Positions 33,276 to 50,267 of a stretch of DNA of 64,000 nucleotides are shown piece after piece. The stretch comes from Pseudomonas fulva (GTDB lineage Bacteria; Pseudomonadota; Gammaproteobacteria; Pseudomonadales; Pseudomonadaceae). The translations under genes were made by a program, and so were the position numbers. Location of the stretch: NCBI RefSeq assembly GCF_023517795.1, contig NZ_CP082928.1, positions 2,976,001 to 3,040,000 on the forward strand, in the 5' to 3' direction. The notes under the pieces are model-generated. The model ran no database searches. It saw nothing but the letters and a program-made list of their open reading frames with translations, and was not told the DNA's origin. Positions within the stretch are counted from its first letter, which is position 1. Each line of letters opens with the position of its first letter.

Positions 33276-33776
33276 GTGGCAATTAAACTCGAAGACAAGA
33301 AGGCCATCGTCGCTGAAGTCAACGAGGCTGCCAAAGCTGCCCTGTCCGCTGTCGTGGCTGATGCCCGTGGCGTGACCGTAAGCGCTATGACCGGACTCCG
33401 TAAAGAGGCCCGCGAAGCTGGCGTATACGTACGTGTCGTACGTAATACCCTGCTCAAGCGCGCCGTTGAAGGCACTCAGTACGACGTGCTCAACGACGTG
33501 TTCAAAGGCCCGACCCTGATTGCGTTCTCCAACGAGCACCCGGGCGCTGCTGCCCGTCTGTTCAAGGACTTCGCCAAGGGTCAGGACAAGTTCGAGATCA
33601 AAGCCGCTGCGTTCGAGGGCAAGTACCTTGCAGCCAATCAGATCGACGTACTGGCAAGCCTGCCGACCCGCGACGAGGGTATCGCACAGCTGATGAGCGT
33701 TATCCAAGGCGCCACCAGCAAGCTCGCTCGCACCCTGGCAGCCATTCGCGACCAGAAAGAAGCCGCTGCTGCCTAA
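33276..33776 (+). CDS. rplJ: 50S ribosomal protein L10
   Basis: 166-residue base of the L7/L12 stalk; its C-terminal helix holds L12 dimers. GTG start at 33276 with AGGAG seven bases upstream. With L12 it represses its own mRNA through the preceding leader. rplL follows after 80 bases, in which no terminator is seen. Confidence 0.96.
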   Translation: MAIKLEDKKAIVAEVNEAAKAALSAVVADARGVTVSAMTGLRKEAREAGVYVRVVRNTLLKRAVEGTQYDVLNDVFKGPTLIAFSNEHPGAAARLFKDFAKGQDKFEIKAAAFEGKYLAANQIDVLASLPTRDEGIAQLMSVIQGATSKLARTLAAIRDQKEAAAA

Positions 33777-33856
33777 GGCCGCATAAGCACTTTCGAAATC
33801 ACATGTTTAATTTGATGGTCGCGTAGGCCGTCACCCCAATACAGGAATTCATAGTC

Positions 33857-34228
33857 ATGTCTCTGACTAACGAGCAAATCATCGAAGCGATCGGCCAGAA
33901 ATCCGTTATGGAAATCGTCGAGCTGATCAAGGCGATGGAAGAAACCTTCGGCGTTACCGCTGCTGCCGCTGTTGCTGCTGGCCCGGCTGCTGGTGCTGCT
34001 GCCGCTGCTGAAGAGCAAACCGAGTTCACCGTTGTCCTGGCTGAAGCTGGCGACAAGAAAGTGAACGTGATCAAGGCCGTTCGCGAGCTGACCGGTCTGG
34101 GCCTGAAAGAAGCCAAAGCAGTGGTTGACGGCGCTCCTGGCGTGGTCAAAGAAGGCGTGTCGAAAGACGAAGCCGAAGCTGCCAAGAAAGCTCTGGAAGA
34201 AGCAGGCGCCAAAGTCGAGCTCAAGTAA
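33857..34228 (+). CDS. rplL: 50S ribosomal protein L7/L12
   Basis: 123-residue stalk protein that recruits EF-Tu and EF-G. N-terminal dimerisation domain (about 1-35), an Ala/Gly-rich hinge (about 35-55), and the C-terminal factor-binding domain with [17 protein letters not shown]. Present in several copies per ribosome. Confidence 0.97.
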   Translation: MSLTNEQIIEAIGQKSVMEIVELIKAMEETFGVTAAAAVAAGPAAGAAAAAEEQTEFTVVLAEAGDKKVNVIKAVRELTGLGLKEAKAVVDGAPGVVKEGVSKDEAEAAKKALEEAGAKVELK

Positions 34229-34274
34229 GCGACGACCTTGCGTCTACAGCCCGCGCGACTCGCACAAGGCTGAC

Positions 34275-34306
34275 GGCTGGTGGCTATTGCCACCGGCCTT
34301 TTTCCG
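34275..34306 (+). terminator. Attenuator between rplL and rpoB
   Basis: GGCTGGTGGC, TATT loop, GCCACCGGCC, then TTTTT. The E. coli rplL-rpoB gap has a partial terminator at the same place that lowers rpoBC relative to rplJL; the same role is inferred here. Confidence 0.82.
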
Positions 34307-34448
34307 TTCTAGCTCGGCTGTTCCACAGCCCCGGCCCAGGACGTGAAAGACCCACCAACGAGGTGGCGCAAACCTAGGGTTTGCACGAGTTTCTGGCTGC
34401 TCCCGTCGGAGAAGCCAAATAAGCAGGTGACCAAGCTGGGGAACGCTG

Positions 34449-37400
34449 ATGGCTTACTCATACACTGAGAAAAAACGTATCCGCAAGGACTTTAGCAAGT
34501 TGCCGGATGTCATGGATGTGCCTTACCTCCTGGCCATCCAGCTGGATTCGTACCGCGAATTCCTGCAGCAAGGCGCGAGCAAGGAACAGTTCCGCGACAT
34601 CGGCCTGCATGCGGCCTTCAAATCTGTATTCCCGATCATCAGCTACTCCGGCAACGCTGCTCTGGAATACGTCGGCTACCGCCTGGGTGAGCCGGCGTTC
34701 GACGTCAAAGAGTGCGTGCTGCGCGGCGTGACCTTTGCCGTTCCGCTGCGCGTGAAAGTGCGCCTGATCATTTTCGACAAAGAATCGTCGAACAAAGCGA
34801 TCAAGGACATCAAAGAGCAGGAAGTGTACATGGGCGAAATTCCGCTCATGACCGAGAACGGTACCTTCGTCATCAACGGTACCGAGCGTGTGATCGTTTC
34901 CCAGCTGCACCGTTCCCCGGGTGTGTTCTTCGACCACGACCGTGGCAAGACGCACAGCTCGGGCAAGCTGCTGTATTCCGCGCGCATCATTCCTTACCGT
35001 GGCTCCTGGCTGGACTTCGAGTTCGACCCGAAGGACGCGGTATTCGTGCGTATCGACCGTCGCCGCAAGCTGCCGGCCTCGGTGCTGCTGCGCGCGCTGG
35101 GCTACAGCACCGAAGAAGTGCTCGATGCCTTCTACACCACCAACGTTTTCCATGTGAAAGCCGAAGGCCTGAGCCTGGAGCTGGTGCCACAGCGCCTGCG
35201 CGGTGAGATTGCCAGCCAGGACATCAAGGATGGCAGCGGCAAGGTGATCGTCGAGCAGGGTCGTCGTATTACCGCTCGCCACATCAACCAGCTGGACAAG
35301 GCTGGCATCAAGGAGCTGGACGTACCGTTCGACTACCTGATCGGCCGCACCACCGCCAAGGCGATCGTGCACCCGGCCACCGGCGAAATCCTCGCCGAGT
35401 GCAACACCGAGCTGAGCGTCGAGCTGCTGGCCAAGATCGCCAAGGCTCAGGTCGTTCGCATCGAGACCCTGTACACCAACGATATCGACTGTGGTCCGTT
35501 CATCAGCGACACGCTGAAGATCGACAGCACCACCAACCAGCTCGAAGCGCTGGTCGAGATCTATCGCATGATGCGTCCTGGCGAGCCACCCACCAAGGAT
35601 GCCGCCGAGACCCTGTTCAACAACCTGTTCTTCAGCGCCGAGCGTTACGACCTGTCCGCCGTTGGCCGCATGAAGTTCAACCGTCGTATCGGTCGTACCG
35701 AAATCGAAGGTTCGGGCGTGCTGAGCCGCGAAGACATCGTCGAAGTGCTCAAGACCCTGGTCGACATCCGTAACGGCAAAGGCATCGTCGATGACATCGA
35801 CCACCTGGGTAACCGCCGTGTACGTTGCGTCGGCGAGATGGCCGAGAACCAGTTCCGCGTTGGCCTGGTGCGTGTCGAGCGCGCGGTCAAGGAACGTCTG
35901 TCGATGGCCGAAAGCGAAGGCCTGATGCCGCAGGACCTGATCAACGCCAAGCCGGTTGCGGCGGCGGTGAAGGAGTTCTTCGGTTCCAGCCAGCTTTCCC
36001 AGTTCATGGACCAGAACAACCCGCTCTCCGAGATCACCCACAAGCGCCGCGTCTCCGCACTCGGCCCGGGCGGTCTGACCCGTGAACGCGCCGGCTTCGA
36101 AGTCCGTGACGTACACCCGACCCACTACGGCCGCGTGTGCCCGATCGAAACGCCGGAAGGTCCGAACATCGGTCTGATCAACTCCCTGGCGGCCTACGCC
36201 CGCACCAACCAGTACGGCTTCCTGGAAAGCCCGTACCGTGTGGTCAAGGAAGGTCAGGTCACCGACGAGATCGTGTTCCTGTCCGCCATCGAAGAAGCCG
36301 ACCACGTGATCGCCCAGGCGTCCGCGACCCTGAACGACAAGGGTCAGCTGATCGACGAGCTGGTTGCCGTGCGTCACCTGAACGAGTTCACCGTCAAGGC
36401 GCCGGAAGACGTCACCCTGATGGACGTTTCGCCGAAGCAGGTCGTTTCCGTCGCTGCCTCGCTGATCCCGTTCCTCGAGCACGACGACGCCAACCGTGCT
36501 CTCATGGGCTCGAACATGCAGCGTCAGGCCGTGCCGACCCTGCGTTCGGACAAGCCGCTGGTCGGTACCGGCATGGAGCGCAACGTCGCCCGTGACTCCG
36601 GTGTCTGCGTGGTCGCTCGTCGCGGTGGTGTGATCGACTCCGTCGACGCCAGCCGTATCGTGGTTCGTGTTGCCGATGACGAAGTCGAAACCGGTGAAGC
36701 CGGTGTGGACATCTACAACCTGACCAAATACACCCGCTCCAACCAGAACACATGCATCAACCAGCGTCCGCTGGTGCAGAAGGGTGACGTGGTTGCGCGT
36801 GGCGACATCATGGCCGACGGCCCGTCCACCGACATGGGTGAACTGGCGCTGGGTCAGAACATGCGCGTCGCGTTCATGCCGTGGAACGGTTACAACTTCG
36901 AAGACTCCATCCTGCTCTCCGAGCGCGTGGTTCAGGAAGACCGCTTCACCACGATCCACATCCAGGAACTGACCTGTGTGGCCCGTGACACCAAGCTCGG
37001 CCCAGAGGAAATCTCTGCGGACATCCCGAACGTGGGTGAGGCTGCACTGAACAAGCTCGACGAAGCCGGTATCGTCTACGTCGGCGCCGAAGTCGGCCCG
37101 GGCGACATCCTGGTCGGTAAGGTCACCCCGAAAGGCGAGACCCAGCTGACCCCGGAAGAGAAGCTGCTGCGCGCGATCTTCGGCGAGAAGGCCAGCGACG
37201 TTAAGGACACCTCCCTGCGTGTGCCGACCGGCACCAAGGGTACCGTCATCGACGTACAGGTCTTCACCCGTGACGGCGTGGAGCGCGATGCGCGCGCCCT
37301 GTCGATCGAGAAGAGCCAGCTGGACGAGATCCGCAAGGACCTGAACGAAGAGTTCCGCATCGTCGAAGGCGCGACCTTCGAGCGTCTGCGCGCGGCCCTG

Positions 37401-38522
37401 GTCGGCAAGGTCGCCGAAGGCGGCGCTGGCCTGAAGAAAGGCGCCGAGATCACTGACGAAGTGCTCGACGGCCTGGAGCGTGGCCAGTGGTTCAAGCTGC
37501 GCATGGCCGACGATGCCCTGAACGAGCAGTTGGAAAAGGCCCAGGCCTACATTTCCGACCGCCGTCAGCTGCTCGACGACAAGTTCGAAGACAAGAAGCG
37601 CAAGCTGCAGCAGGGCGATGACCTGGCACCGGGCGTCCTGAAGATCGTCAAGGTCTACCTGGCCATCCGCCGTCGCATCCAGCCGGGTGACAAGATGGCC
37701 GGTCGTCACGGTAACAAGGGTGTGGTCTCGGTGATCATGCCGGTCGAAGACATGCCACACGATGCCAATGGCACGCCGGTGGACATCGTCCTCAACCCGC
37801 TGGGCGTACCGTCGCGTATGAACGTCGGTCAGATCCTCGAAACCCACCTGGGCCTGGCGGCCAAGGGCCTGGGCGAGAAGATCAACCTGATGCTCGAGGA
37901 GCAGCGCAAGATCGCTGAACTGCGCGGCTTCCTGAACGAGATCTACAACGAGATCGGTGGTCGTCAGGAAAGCCTCGACGAGCTGAGCGACCAGGAAGTG
38001 CTGGCTCTGGCCAACAACCTGCGCAAGGGCGTGCCGATGGCGACCCCGGTGTTCGACGGTGCCAAGGAAAGCGAAATCAAGGCCATGCTGAAGCTGGCTG
38101 ATCTGCCGGAGAGCGGCCAGATGCGCCTGTTCGACGGCCGTACCGGCAACCAGTTCGAGCGCCCGACCACGGTCGGTTACATGTACATGCTGAAACTGAA
38201 CCACCTGGTGGACGACAAGATGCACGCGCGTTCCACGGGCTCCTACAGCCTGGTTACCCAGCAGCCGCTGGGTGGTAAGGCGCAGTTCGGTGGTCAGCGC
38301 TTCGGGGAGATGGAGGTCTGGGCGCTGGAAGCCTACGGCGCCGCCTACACCCTGCAGGAGATGTTGACCGTCAAGTCGGACGACGTGAACGGCCGTACCA
38401 AGATGTACAAGAACATCGTGGATGGCGATCACCGCATGGAGCCGGGCATGCCCGAGTCCTTCAACGTGTTGATCAAAGAGATCCGTTCGCTCGGTATCGA
38501 CATCGATCTGGAAACCGAATAA
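34449..38522 (+). CDS. rpoB: RNA polymerase subunit beta
   Basis: 1357-residue catalytic subunit. The rifampicin pocket is wild type: [20 protein letters not shown] starts at Ser513, with Asp521, His531, Arg534 and Ser536 all in the sensitive form. The C-terminal [20 protein letters not shown] segment that joins beta' is intact. Length fits Pseudomonas. Preceded by GGGGAA; 61 bases before rpoC, co-transcribed. Confidence 0.98.
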   Translation: MAYSYTEKKRIRKDFSKLPDVMDVPYLLAIQLDSYREFLQQGASKEQFRDIGLHAAFKSVFPIISYSGNAALEYVGYRLGEPAFDVKECVLRGVTFAVPLRVKVRLIIFDKESSNKAIKDIKEQEVYMGEIPLMTENGTFVINGTERVIVSQLHRSPGVFFDHDRGKTHSSGKLLYSARIIPYRGSWLDFEFDPKDAVFVRIDRRRKLPASVLLRALGYSTEEVLDAFYTTNVFHVKAEGLSLELVPQRLRGEIASQDIKDGSGKVIVEQGRRITARHINQLDKAGIKELDVPFDYLIGRTTAKAIVHPATGEILAECNTELSVELLAKIAKAQVVRIETLYTNDIDCGPFISDTLKIDSTTNQLEALVEIYRMMRPGEPPTKDAAETLFNNLFFSAERYDLSAVGRMKFNRRIGRTEIEGSGVLSREDIVEVLKTLVDIRNGKGIVDDIDHLGNRRVRCVGEMAENQFRVGLVRVERAVKERLSMAESEGLMPQDLINAKPVAAAVKEFFGSSQLSQFMDQNNPLSEITHKRRVSALGPGGLTRERAGFEVRDVHPTHYGRVCPIETPEGPNIGLINSLAAYARTNQYGFLESPYRVVKEGQVTDEIVFLSAIEEADHVIAQASATLNDKGQLIDELVAVRHLNEFTVKAPEDVTLMDVSPKQVVSVAASLIPFLEHDDANRALMGSNMQRQAVPTLRSDKPLVGTGMERNVARDSGVCVVARRGGVIDSVDASRIVVRVADDEVETGEAGVDIYNLTKYTRSNQNTCINQRPLVQKGDVVARGDIMADGPSTDMGELALGQNMRVAFMPWNGYNFEDSILLSERVVQEDRFTTIHIQELTCVARDTKLGPEEISADIPNVGEAALNKLDEAGIVYVGAEVGPGDILVGKVTPKGETQLTPEEKLLRAIFGEKASDVKDTSLRVPTGTKGTVIDVQVFTRDGVERDARALSIEKSQLDEIRKDLNEEFRIVEGATFERLRAALVGKVAEGGAGLKKGAEITDEVLDGLERGQWFKLRMADDALNEQLEKAQAYISDRRQLLDDKFEDKKRKLQQGDDLAPGVLKIVKVYLAIRRRIQPGDKMAGRHGNKGVVSVIMPVEDMPHDANGTPVDIVLNPLGVPSRMNVGQILETHLGLAAKGLGEKINLMLEEQRKIAELRGFLNEIYNEIGGRQESLDELSDQEVLALANNLRKGVPMATPVFDGAKESEIKAMLKLADLPESGQMRLFDGRTGNQFERPTTVGYMYMLKLNHLVDDKMHARSTGSYSLVTQQPLGGKAQFGGQRFGEMEVWALEAYGAAYTLQEMLTVKSDDVNGRTKMYKNIVDGDHRMEPGMPESFNVLIKEIRSLGIDIDLETE

Positions 38523-38583
38523 CACGACGTGAATCGGCAGCGGGGCGAAAATCCCGCTGCCTGCTCCGCCAGGAGGAAAGGCC

Positions 38584-42783
<4,200 letters not shown>

Positions 42784-42789
42784 GAGCGC

Positions 42790-42814
42790 GACCCGGCTGC
42801 CTGGCGGCCGGGTC
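42790..42814 (+). terminator. Hairpin after rpoC
   Basis: GACCCGGC (42790-42797), nine-base loop, GCCGGGTC (42807-42814). An 8-bp GC stem seven bases after the rpoC stop but without a T run, so it may be a Rho-assisted or processing site. Confidence 0.5.
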
Positions 42815-42821
42815 ACGTATC

Positions 42822-42850
42822 TTGACTGGGGTGACGAGTCTCTTTAGACT
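42822..42850 (+). promoter_or_regulatory. Putative rpsL (str operon) promoter
   Basis: TTGACT (42822-42827), a 17-base spacer, then TAGACT (42845-42850), 91 bases before the rpsL ATG. A hairpin (42867-42888) lies in the leader downstream of it. Confidence 0.6.
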
Positions 42851-42866
42851 CATGCACCCCTAAATA

Positions 42867-42897
42867 TGGCAGGGCTTCAGCCCTGCCATTTATTTAT
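42867..42897 (+). terminator. Terminator-like hairpin in the rpsL leader
   Basis: TGGCAGGGC, TTCA loop, GCCCTGCCA, then TTTATTTAT. It lies between the putative rpsL promoter and rpsL, so it could terminate rpoBC read-through or attenuate the str operon. Confidence 0.7.
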
Positions 42898-42941
42898 GGT
42901 GTAAATAAATAGCGTCGAAAGACGGACAGTGGAGCTAGTAG

Positions 42942-43313
42942 ATGGCAACTATCAACCAGCTGGTGCGTCAGCCGCGCAAGCGTATCGTCGAGAAATCCGA
43001 CGTACCTGCGCTGCAGAACTGCCCCCAGCGTCGTGGCGTATGCACTCGCGTGTATACCACCACGCCGAAAAAACCTAACTCGGCACTGCGTAAAGTTTGC
43101 CGTGTACGCCTGACCAACGGTTTCGAGGTTTCCTCGTACATCGGCGGTGAAGGCCACAACCTGCAAGAGCACAGCGTCGTGCTGATCCGTGGCGGTCGTG
43201 TAAAAGACTTGCCAGGTGTGCGTTACCACACCGTTCGCGGCTCGCTGGACACCTCGGGTGTCAAAGGCCGTAACCAGGGTCGTTCGAAGTACGGTACCAA
43301 GCGTCCGAAGTGA
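42942..43313 (+). CDS. rpsL: 30S ribosomal protein S12
   Basis: 123-residue decoding-centre protein. The [12 protein letters not shown] stretch keeps Lys43 and the later [12 protein letters not shown] keeps the second streptomycin-site lysine, so the allele reads as streptomycin-sensitive. GGAG precedes the ATG. First gene of the str operon rpsL-rpsG-fusA-tufA. Confidence 0.97.
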
Positions 43314-43403
43314 TCGGCCGCCGGTATTGAATGCAGTTTCTAATTTTATTGAGTCGATAAGAGTAAGGTCGGGCGTAACCAGATGGTTGCAGTTCCGGGC
43401 TAA

Positions 43404-43901
<498 letters not shown>

Positions 43902-43931
43902 ATCCGGCATCACTCAATTTGCGAGGGCTTT

Positions 43932-46061
43932 ATGGCTCGTAATACAGCAATTAACCGCTACCGTAACATTGGTATTTGCGCGCACGTCGATGCGGGCAAG
44001 ACCACGACTACCGAGCGGATCCTGTTCTACACAGGTCTCAGCCACAAAATGGGTGAGGTGCATGACGGTGCAGCCACTACCGACTGGATGGTGCAGGAGC
44101 AGGAGCGCGGTATCACCATTACCTCCGCTGCCGTTACCACCTTCTGGAAAGGTTCCCGTGGTCAGTACGACAACTACCGCGTAAACGTCATCGATACCCC
44201 CGGCCACGTTGACTTCACCATTGAAGTAGAACGTTCGCTGCGCGTACTCGACGGCGCCGTCGTGGTGTTCTGTGGTACTTCGGGCGTTGAGCCGCAGTCG
44301 GAAACCGTATGGCGTCAGGCCAACAAGTACGGCGTACCGCGCGTTGTCTACGTCAACAAGATGGACCGTGCGGGTGCCAACTTCCTGCGCGTCGTCGGTC
44401 AGATCAAGAACCGTCTGGGCCACACTCCGGTGCCGATCCAGCTGGCCATTGGTGCAGAAGAGAACTTCGAAGGTCAGGTCGACCTGATCAAGATGAAGGC
44501 CATCTACTGGAACGATGACGACAAGGGCACCACCTACCGCGAGGAAGAGATTCCGGTGGAAATGCTCGAGCTCGCCAACGAGTGGCGCAGCAACATGGTC
44601 GAAGCCGCTGCCGAAGCCAACGAAGAGCTGATGAACAAGTACCTCGAAGAGGGCGAGCTCTCCGTCGAGGAAATCAAAGCCGGTCTGCGCCTGCGCACCC
44701 TGGCCAGCGAAATCGTTCCGGCCGTCTGCGGTTCCTCGTTCAAGAACAAGGGCGTTCCCCTGGTTCTCGACGCGGTCATCGACTTCCTGCCCGCTCCTAC
44801 CGAAATCCCGGCGATCAAGGGTATCCACCCTGATCTGATCGAGAAGCCGAAGGAAGAGCTGGTCGACGCCGACTTCGACGAGCGTCACGCTTCCGACGAC
44901 GAGCCGTTCTCGGCTCTGGCGTTCAAGATCGCGACCGACCCGTTCGTGGGTACGCTGACCTTCGTCCGCGTCTATTCGGGCTTCCTGACCTCCGGTGACT
45001 CCGTCATCAACTCGGTCAAGGGCAAGAAAGAGCGCGTTGGCCGTATGGTTCAGATGCACGCCAACCAGCGTGAAGAGATCAAGGAAGTGCGCGCTGGCGA
45101 CATCGCTGCACTGATCGGCATGAAGGACGTCACCACTGGTGACACCCTGTGCAACGCCGACAAGCCAATCATCCTCGAGCGTATGGACTTCCCGGAGCCG
45201 GTTATCTCGGTAGCCGTTGAGCCGAAGACCAAGGCTGACCAGGAGAAGATGGGTATCGCACTGGGCAAACTCGCTCAGGAAGACCCGTCGTTCCGCGTCA
45301 AGACCGACGAAGAGACTGGCCAGACCATCATCTCCGGTATGGGTGAGCTGCACCTGGACATCCTCGTTGACCGCATGAAGCGCGAATTCAACGTCGAAGC
45401 CAACATCGGCAAGCCGCAGGTTTCCTACCGCGAGAAGATCACCAAGAACTGCGAAATCGAAGGCAAGTTTGTTCGTCAGTCCGGTGGTCGTGGTCAGTTC
45501 GGTCACTGCTGGATTCGCTTCGCGCCGGCAGACGAAGGTCAGGAAGGTCTGGTATTCGTCAACGAAGTCGTGGGCGGTGTGGTTCCGAAGGAATACATCC
45601 CGGCCATCCAGAAGGGTATCGAAGAGCAGATGAAGAACGGCGTCGTTGCCGGTTATCCGCTGATCGGCCTGAAGGCGACCGTGTTTGACGGTTCCTACCA
45701 TGACGTCGACTCCAACGAGATGGCGTTCAAGGTGGCAGCTTCCATGGCGACCAAGCAGCTGGCCCAGAAGGGCGGCGGTGTTGTGCTTGAGCCGATCATG
45801 AAAGTAGAAGTGGTAACCCCTGAGGACTACATGGGTGACGTGATGGGTGACCTGAACCGTCGTCGTGGTCTGATCCAGGGTATGGAAGACTCGGTTTCCG
45901 GTAAGGTTATCCGTGCCGAGGTTCCGCTGGGTGAGATGTTCGGTTACGCAACCGACGTTCGCTCCATGTCCCAGGGTCGCGCAAGCTACTCCATGGAATT
46001 CTCCAAGTACTCCGAGGCTCCGGCGAACATCGTCGAAGCTCTGGTTAAAAAACAAGGCTGA
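43932..46061 (+). CDS. fusA: Elongation factor G
   Basis: 709-residue translocase GTPase. G1 motif [15 protein letters not shown] near residue 17, DTPGHVDF and NKMDR motifs, then domains II-V with the domain IV loop. Standard EF-G1 length. GAGGG lies before the ATG. tufA follows after 30 bases. Confidence 0.97.
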   Translation: MARNTAINRYRNIGICAHVDAGKTTTTERILFYTGLSHKMGEVHDGAATTDWMVQEQERGITITSAAVTTFWKGSRGQYDNYRVNVIDTPGHVDFTIEVERSLRVLDGAVVVFCGTSGVEPQSETVWRQANKYGVPRVVYVNKMDRAGANFLRVVGQIKNRLGHTPVPIQLAIGAEENFEGQVDLIKMKAIYWNDDDKGTTYREEEIPVEMLELANEWRSNMVEAAAEANEELMNKYLEEGELSVEEIKAGLRLRTLASEIVPAVCGSSFKNKGVPLVLDAVIDFLPAPTEIPAIKGIHPDLIEKPKEELVDADFDERHASDDEPFSALAFKIATDPFVGTLTFVRVYSGFLTSGDSVINSVKGKKERVGRMVQMHANQREEIKEVRAGDIAALIGMKDVTTGDTLCNADKPIILERMDFPEPVISVAVEPKTKADQEKMGIALGKLAQEDPSFRVKTDEETGQTIISGMGELHLDILVDRMKREFNVEANIGKPQVSYREKITKNCEIEGKFVRQSGGRGQFGHCWIRFAPADEGQEGLVFVNEVVGGVVPKEYIPAIQKGIEEQMKNGVVAGYPLIGLKATVFDGSYHDVDSNEMAFKVAASMATKQLAQKGGGVVLEPIMKVEVVTPEDYMGDVMGDLNRRRGLIQGMEDSVSGKVIRAEVPLGEMFGYATDVRSMSQGRASYSMEFSKYSEAPANIVEALVKKQG

Positions 46062-46091
46062 TTCAGCCCTTTAGGCAAGAGGTTCACTGTC

Positions 46092-47285
46092 GTGGCTAAA
46101 GAAAAATTCGAACGTAACAAACCGCACGTCAACGTTGGCACCATCGGTCACGTTGACCATGGCAAAACCACTCTGACCGCTGCTCTGACTCGCGTCTGCT
46201 CCGAAGTATTCGGTTCGGCTCGCGTCGACTTCGACAAGATCGACAGCGCTCCGGAAGAGAAGGCTCGTGGTATCACCATCAACACTGCCCACGTAGAGTA
46301 CGATTCCAACATTCGTCACTACGCGCACGTTGACTGCCCGGGTCACGCTGACTACGTCAAGAACATGATCACTGGTGCTGCCCAGATGGACGGCGCGATC
46401 CTGGTTTGCTCGGCCGCTGATGGTCCGATGCCGCAGACCCGTGAGCACATCCTGCTGTCCCGTCAGGTAGGCGTTCCGTACATCGTTGTCTTCCTGAACA
46501 AGGCTGACATGGTAGACGACGCTGAGCTGCTGGAACTGGTCGAGATGGAAGTTCGCGATCTGCTGAGCACCTACGACTTCCCGGGCGACGACACCCCGAT
46601 CATCATCGGTTCGGCGCTGATGGCTCTGAACGGCCAGGACGACAACGAGATGGGCACCACTGCCGTCAAGAAGCTCGTCGAGACTCTGGATACCTACATC
46701 CCTGAGCCGGTTCGTGCCATCGACCGTCCGTTCCTGATGCCGATCGAAGACGTATTCTCGATCTCCGGCCGCGGTACCGTTGTTACCGGTCGTGTAGAGC
46801 GCGGTATCGTCAAGATCCAGGAAGAAATCGAGATCGTTGGTCTGCGTGCTACCACCAAGACCACCTGCACCGGTGTCGAGATGTTCCGCAAGCTGCTCGA
46901 CGAAGGTCGTGCTGGTGAGAACTGTGGCGTTCTGCTGCGCGGCACCAAGCGTGACGACGTAGAGCGTGGTCAGGTTCTGGCCAAGCCGGGCACCATCAAG
47001 CCGCACACCAAGTTCGAAGCTGAAGTGTACGTTCTGTCCAAAGAAGAAGGTGGTCGTCACACCCCGTTCTTCAAGGGCTACCGTCCGCAGTTCTACTTCC
47101 GTACCACTGACGTGACCGGTTCGTGCGAACTGCCGGAAGGCGTTGAGATGGTAATGCCGGGCGACAACATCAAGATGGTTGTCACCCTGATCAAGCCGAT
47201 CGCCATGGAAGACGGCCTGCGCTTCGCCATTCGCGAAGGTGGTCGTACCGTTGGTGCCGGCGTGGTTGCCAAGATCGTCGAGTGA
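46092..47285 (+). CDS. tufA: Elongation factor Tu (copy 2, tufA position)
   Basis: 397-residue EF-Tu, protein identical to the copy at 29538. By eye the two genes differ at about eleven bases: three in the first six codons (including GTG here for ATG there), two single synonymous changes inside, and six in the last ten codons. Last gene of the str operon; a strong terminator follows. Confidence 0.97.
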   Translation: MAKEKFERNKPHVNVGTIGHVDHGKTTLTAALTRVCSEVFGSARVDFDKIDSAPEEKARGITINTAHVEYDSNIRHYAHVDCPGHADYVKNMITGAAQMDGAILVCSAADGPMPQTREHILLSRQVGVPYIVVFLNKADMVDDAELLELVEMEVRDLLSTYDFPGDDTPIIIGSALMALNGQDDNEMGTTAVKKLVETLDTYIPEPVRAIDRPFLMPIEDVFSISGRGTVVTGRVERGIVKIQEEIEIVGLRATTKTTCTGVEMFRKLLDEGRAGENCGVLLRGTKRDDVERGQVLAKPGTIKPHTKFEAEVYVLSKEEGGRHTPFFKGYRPQFYFRTTDVTGSCELPEGVEMVMPGDNIKMVVTLIKPIAMEDGLRFAIREGGRTVGAGVVAKIVE

Positions 47286-47307
47286 TCGTCTGATCTGATC
47301 CACAGGG

Positions 47308-47334
47308 AGCCCCCGCCTAGCGGGGGCTTTTTTA
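47308..47334 (+). terminator. Terminator after tufA (str operon)
   Basis: AGCCCCCGC, CTA loop, GCGGGGGCT, then TTTTTTA. A compact, strong intrinsic terminator. Confidence 0.95.
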
Positions 47335-47371
47335 TGGGTGGAAGATATCCGCTGGTTATTTTCTAACCGGG

Positions 47372-47400
47372 TTGACACTCCCAGGGGGCGTCTATAGAAT
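47372..47400 (+). promoter_or_regulatory. S10 operon promoter
   Basis: TTGACA (47372-47377), a 17-base spacer, then TAGAAT (47395-47400). The best single promoter match in the ribosomal region; 68 bases of leader precede rpsJ. Confidence 0.88.
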
Positions 47401-47468
47401 CACGCCTCCTTTTAACGGGCGTATTGCGTCCGTTGACTGGGAATCGCAGCTTGGAATCTGAGGTCAAA

Positions 47469-47780
47469 ATGCAAAACCAACAAATCCGTATACGGTTGAA
47501 GGCTTTTGACCATCGCCTGATCGATCAATCAACCCAGGAAATCGTGGAAACCGCGAAACGTACTGGTGCTCAGGTGCGTGGTCCGATTCCTCTGCCAACT
47601 CGCAAAGAGCGGTTCACCGTTCTGACTTCGCCACACGTCAACAAAGACGCGCGCGATCAGTACGAAATCCGCACTCATAAGCGCGTACTGGACATCGTCC
47701 AGCCAACGGATAAAACCGTTGATGCTCTTATGAAGCTCGATCTTGCGGCTGGCGTGGAAGTGCAGATCAGCCTCGGCTAA
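47469..47780 (+). CDS. rpsJ: 30S ribosomal protein S10 / NusE
   Basis: 103-residue protein of the 30S head, and with NusB the boxA-binding factor in rRNA antitermination. ATG 47469 ([10 protein letters not shown]) follows GAGG; the in-frame start at 47424 lies inside the leader. First gene of the S10 block. Confidence 0.97.
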   Translation: MQNQQIRIRLKAFDHRLIDQSTQEIVETAKRTGAQVRGPIPLPTRKERFTVLTSPHVNKDARDQYEIRTHKRVLDIVQPTDKTVDALMKLDLAAGVEVQISLG

Positions 47781-47862
47781 AACCTGGCGGTTTTAGTCGT
47801 GTAACGCTCTGAAATGGGCGGCCATAGCGGGTGAAAGCCCCGTACACTCATGAGGTTACAAC

Positions 47863-48498
47863 ATGACTATTGGTGTAGTCGGTCGTAAGTGCGGCATGAC
47901 CCGCATTTTCACCGAAGAAGGTGTCTCCATTCCGGTCACGGTCATTGAGATCGAGCCGAATCGCGTCACCCAGTTCAAAACTGAGGAGTCCGATGGCTAT
48001 CGTGCAGTGCAAGTCACTGTCGGCGAGCGTCGCGTTTCTCGTGTCAGCAAGGCTCAAGCCGGTCACTTCGCCAAGGCGAACGTCGCGGCAGGTCGTACCG
48101 TTCTGGAATTCCGTCTTGAAGAAGGCGACTACCAGGCTGGCGATCTGATCAACGCTGAAATCTTCCAAGCTGGTCAACTGGTCGACGTGACCGGTCAGTC
48201 CAAAGGTAAAGGCTTCGCCGGTACCATCAAGCGTTGGAACTTCCGCGGCCAAGACAATACCCACGGTAACTCCGTGTCCCACCGCGTTCCGGGTTCGATT
48301 GGCCAGTGCCAGACGCCGGGCCGTGTATTCAAGGGCAAGAAAATGTCCGGTCACATGGGTGCTGAGCGCGTGACTGTGCAGTCCCTGGAAGTAGTGCGCG
48401 TGGATGCTGAACGCAACCTGCTGCTGGTCAAGGGTGCCGTTCCTGGCGCTACTGGCGGCAACCTGGTTGTGCGTCCGGCTGCCAAGGCTCGCGGTTAA
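47863..48498 (+). CDS. rplC: 50S ribosomal protein L3
   Basis: 211-residue early-assembly protein with an extension reaching the peptidyl-transferase centre (segment around [14 protein letters not shown], which carries the methylated Gln). GAGG lies before the ATG. The 82-base gap after rpsJ contains no terminator. Confidence 0.97.
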   Translation: MTIGVVGRKCGMTRIFTEEGVSIPVTVIEIEPNRVTQFKTEESDGYRAVQVTVGERRVSRVSKAQAGHFAKANVAAGRTVLEFRLEEGDYQAGDLINAEIFQAGQLVDVTGQSKGKGFAGTIKRWNFRGQDNTHGNSVSHRVPGSIGQCQTPGRVFKGKKMSGHMGAERVTVQSLEVVRVDAERNLLLVKGAVPGATGGNLVVRPAAKARG

Positions 48499-48510
48499 GG
48501 GGAAGCTGAC

Positions 48511-49113
48511 ATGCAATTAAATGTAAATGGCGCTCAAGCGATCGAAGTCTCCGATGCGACTTTCGGTGGCGACTACAACGAGACCCTGGTTCACCAAGCT
48601 GTCGTCGCCTACATGGCTGGCGGCCGTCAGGGCAGCAAGCAGCAGAAGACTCGTTCCGACGTTTCCGGTGGCGGTAAGCGCCCGTGGCGTCAGAAGGGTA
48701 CTGGCCGTGCGCGTGCCGGTACTTCCCGTGGTCCGATCTGGCGTGGCGGTGGTGTGACCTTCGCAGCACGTCCGCAGAACCATGATCAGAAGCTGAACAA
48801 GAAGATGTATCGCGCTGCGATCCGTTCGATTCTTGCTGAGCTGGTCCGTAGCGACCGTCTGGTAGTGGTAGAAGACTTCGCTGTCGAAGCTCCGAAAACC
48901 AAAGAGCTGCTGGGCAAGCTGAATGGTCTGGGTCTGAGCGACGTTCTGATCGTCTCCGACGCTGTAGATCAAAATCTGTACCTGGCTGCTCGCAACCTGC
49001 CACACGTCGACGTTCGTGACGTGCAGGGTTCCGATCCGGTCAGTCTGATCGCGTATGAAAAGGTACTGGTTACCGTTTCTGCCGTGAAGAAATTCGAGGA
49101 GCTGCTGGGATGA
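48511..49113 (+). CDS. rplD: 50S ribosomal protein L4
   Basis: 200-residue protein whose loop lines the peptide exit tunnel ([20 protein letters not shown], the macrolide-resistance loop, wild type). In E. coli L4 represses the S10 operon by translation and attenuation. The stop overlaps the rplW start. Confidence 0.97.
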   Translation: MQLNVNGAQAIEVSDATFGGDYNETLVHQAVVAYMAGGRQGSKQQKTRSDVSGGGKRPWRQKGTGRARAGTSRGPIWRGGGVTFAARPQNHDQKLNKKMYRAAIRSILAELVRSDRLVVVEDFAVEAPKTKELLGKLNGLGLSDVLIVSDAVDQNLYLAARNLPHVDVRDVQGSDPVSLIAYEKVLVTVSAVKKFEELLG

Positions 49114-49412
49114 ACCAGGAACGCGTATTCAAAGTGCTGCTTGGCCCGCACATCTCCGAGAAGGCCACGACTCTGGCAGACAAGAAAAGCCAGTTCGTTT
49201 TCAAAGTTGCGACTGACGCAACCAAGCTGGAAATCAAGAAGGCCGTCGAAAGCCTGTTCAGCGTGAAGGTTCAGCATGTCACTACCCAGAACGTTCTGGG
49301 CAAGAGCAAGCGCACCGCTCGCGGTCTGGGCAAGCGTAACGACTGGAAGAAGGCGATCATCTCCCTTCAGCCAGGCCAGGATCTCGATTTCGCCACCAGC
49401 AGTGCTGAGTAA
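49110..49412 (+). CDS. rplW: 50S ribosomal protein L23
   Basis: 100-residue protein at the tunnel exit, docking site for trigger factor and SRP. The ATG overlaps the rplD stop (ATGA). Conserved HISEKAT near the N terminus. Confidence 0.96.
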   Translation: MNQERVFKVLLGPHISEKATTLADKKSQFVFKVATDATKLEIKKAVESLFSVKVQHVTTQNVLGKSKRTARGLGKRNDWKKAIISLQPGQDLDFATSSAE

Positions 49413-49426
49413 GGAAGGGGTGCATC

Positions 49427-50251
49427 ATGGCAATCGTTAAATGCAAACCGACTTCCGCGGGCCGCCGTTTTGTGGTCAAGGTGGTCAATCAGGAGCTGCA
49501 CAAAGGCGCTCCTCATGCTCCACTGCTCGAGAAGAAGTCGAAGTCTGGCGGTCGTAACAACAACGGCCGTATCACCACCCGTCATATCGGTGGTGGTCAC
49601 AAGCAGCATTACCGTCTGGTCGATTTTCGTCGCAACGACAAAGATGGCATTCCTGCCACTGTCGAGCGCGTTGAATATGACCCGAACCGTACCGCGCACA
49701 TCGCTCTGCTGAAATACGCCGACGGTGAGCGTCGTTACATCATCGCACCGAAGGGTGTGAGCGCCGGCGATCAGCTGGTTGCAGGTTCGATGGCGCCGAT
49801 CAAGGCCGGCAACAGCCTGCCGCTGCGTAACATTCCGGTAGGTTCGACCGTTCACGGTATCGAGCTGAAGCCGGGCAAAGGTGCTCAGATCGCTCGTTCC
49901 GCTGGTGCTTCGGCTCAGCTGATCGCTCGTGAAGGCGTCTACGTCACCCTGCGTCTGCGCAGCGGTGAAATGCGTAAAGTGCTGGCCGAATGCCGCGCGA
50001 CCCTGGGCGAAGTCTCGAACTCCGAGCACAGCCTGCGTTCGCTGGGTAAAGCTGGTGCCAAGCGCTGGCGTGGCGTTCGCCCGACCGTTCGTGGTGTTGC
50101 CATGAACCCGGTCGACCACCCACACGGTGGTGGTGAAGGTCGTACCTCTGGTGGTCGTCATCCGGTGTCTCCATGGGGCTTCCCGACTAAGGGCGCGAAG
50201 ACTCGTGGTAACAAACGCACCGACAACATGATCGTCCGTCGTCGCAAGTAA
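49427..50251 (+). CDS. rplB: 50S ribosomal protein L2
   Basis: 274-residue core protein needed for subunit joining and peptidyl transfer. The conserved C-terminal [20 protein letters not shown] with its essential His is intact. GGAAGGGG lies before the ATG. Confidence 0.98.
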   Translation: MAIVKCKPTSAGRRFVVKVVNQELHKGAPHAPLLEKKSKSGGRNNNGRITTRHIGGGHKQHYRLVDFRRNDKDGIPATVERVEYDPNRTAHIALLKYADGERRYIIAPKGVSAGDQLVAGSMAPIKAGNSLPLRNIPVGSTVHGIELKPGKGAQIARSAGASAQLIAREGVYVTLRLRSGEMRKVLAECRATLGEVSNSEHSLRSLGKAGAKRWRGVRPTVRGVAMNPVDHPHGGGEGRTSGGRHPVSPWGFPTKGAKTRGNKRTDNMIVRRRK

Positions 50252-50267
50252 CTAGAGGGATACGACA

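Noticed and set aside
43914..47378. Long minus-strand frames opposite fusA and both tuf genes
   Set aside because: Same codon-bias effect; the tuf antisense frame appears in both copies only because the genes are nearly identical.
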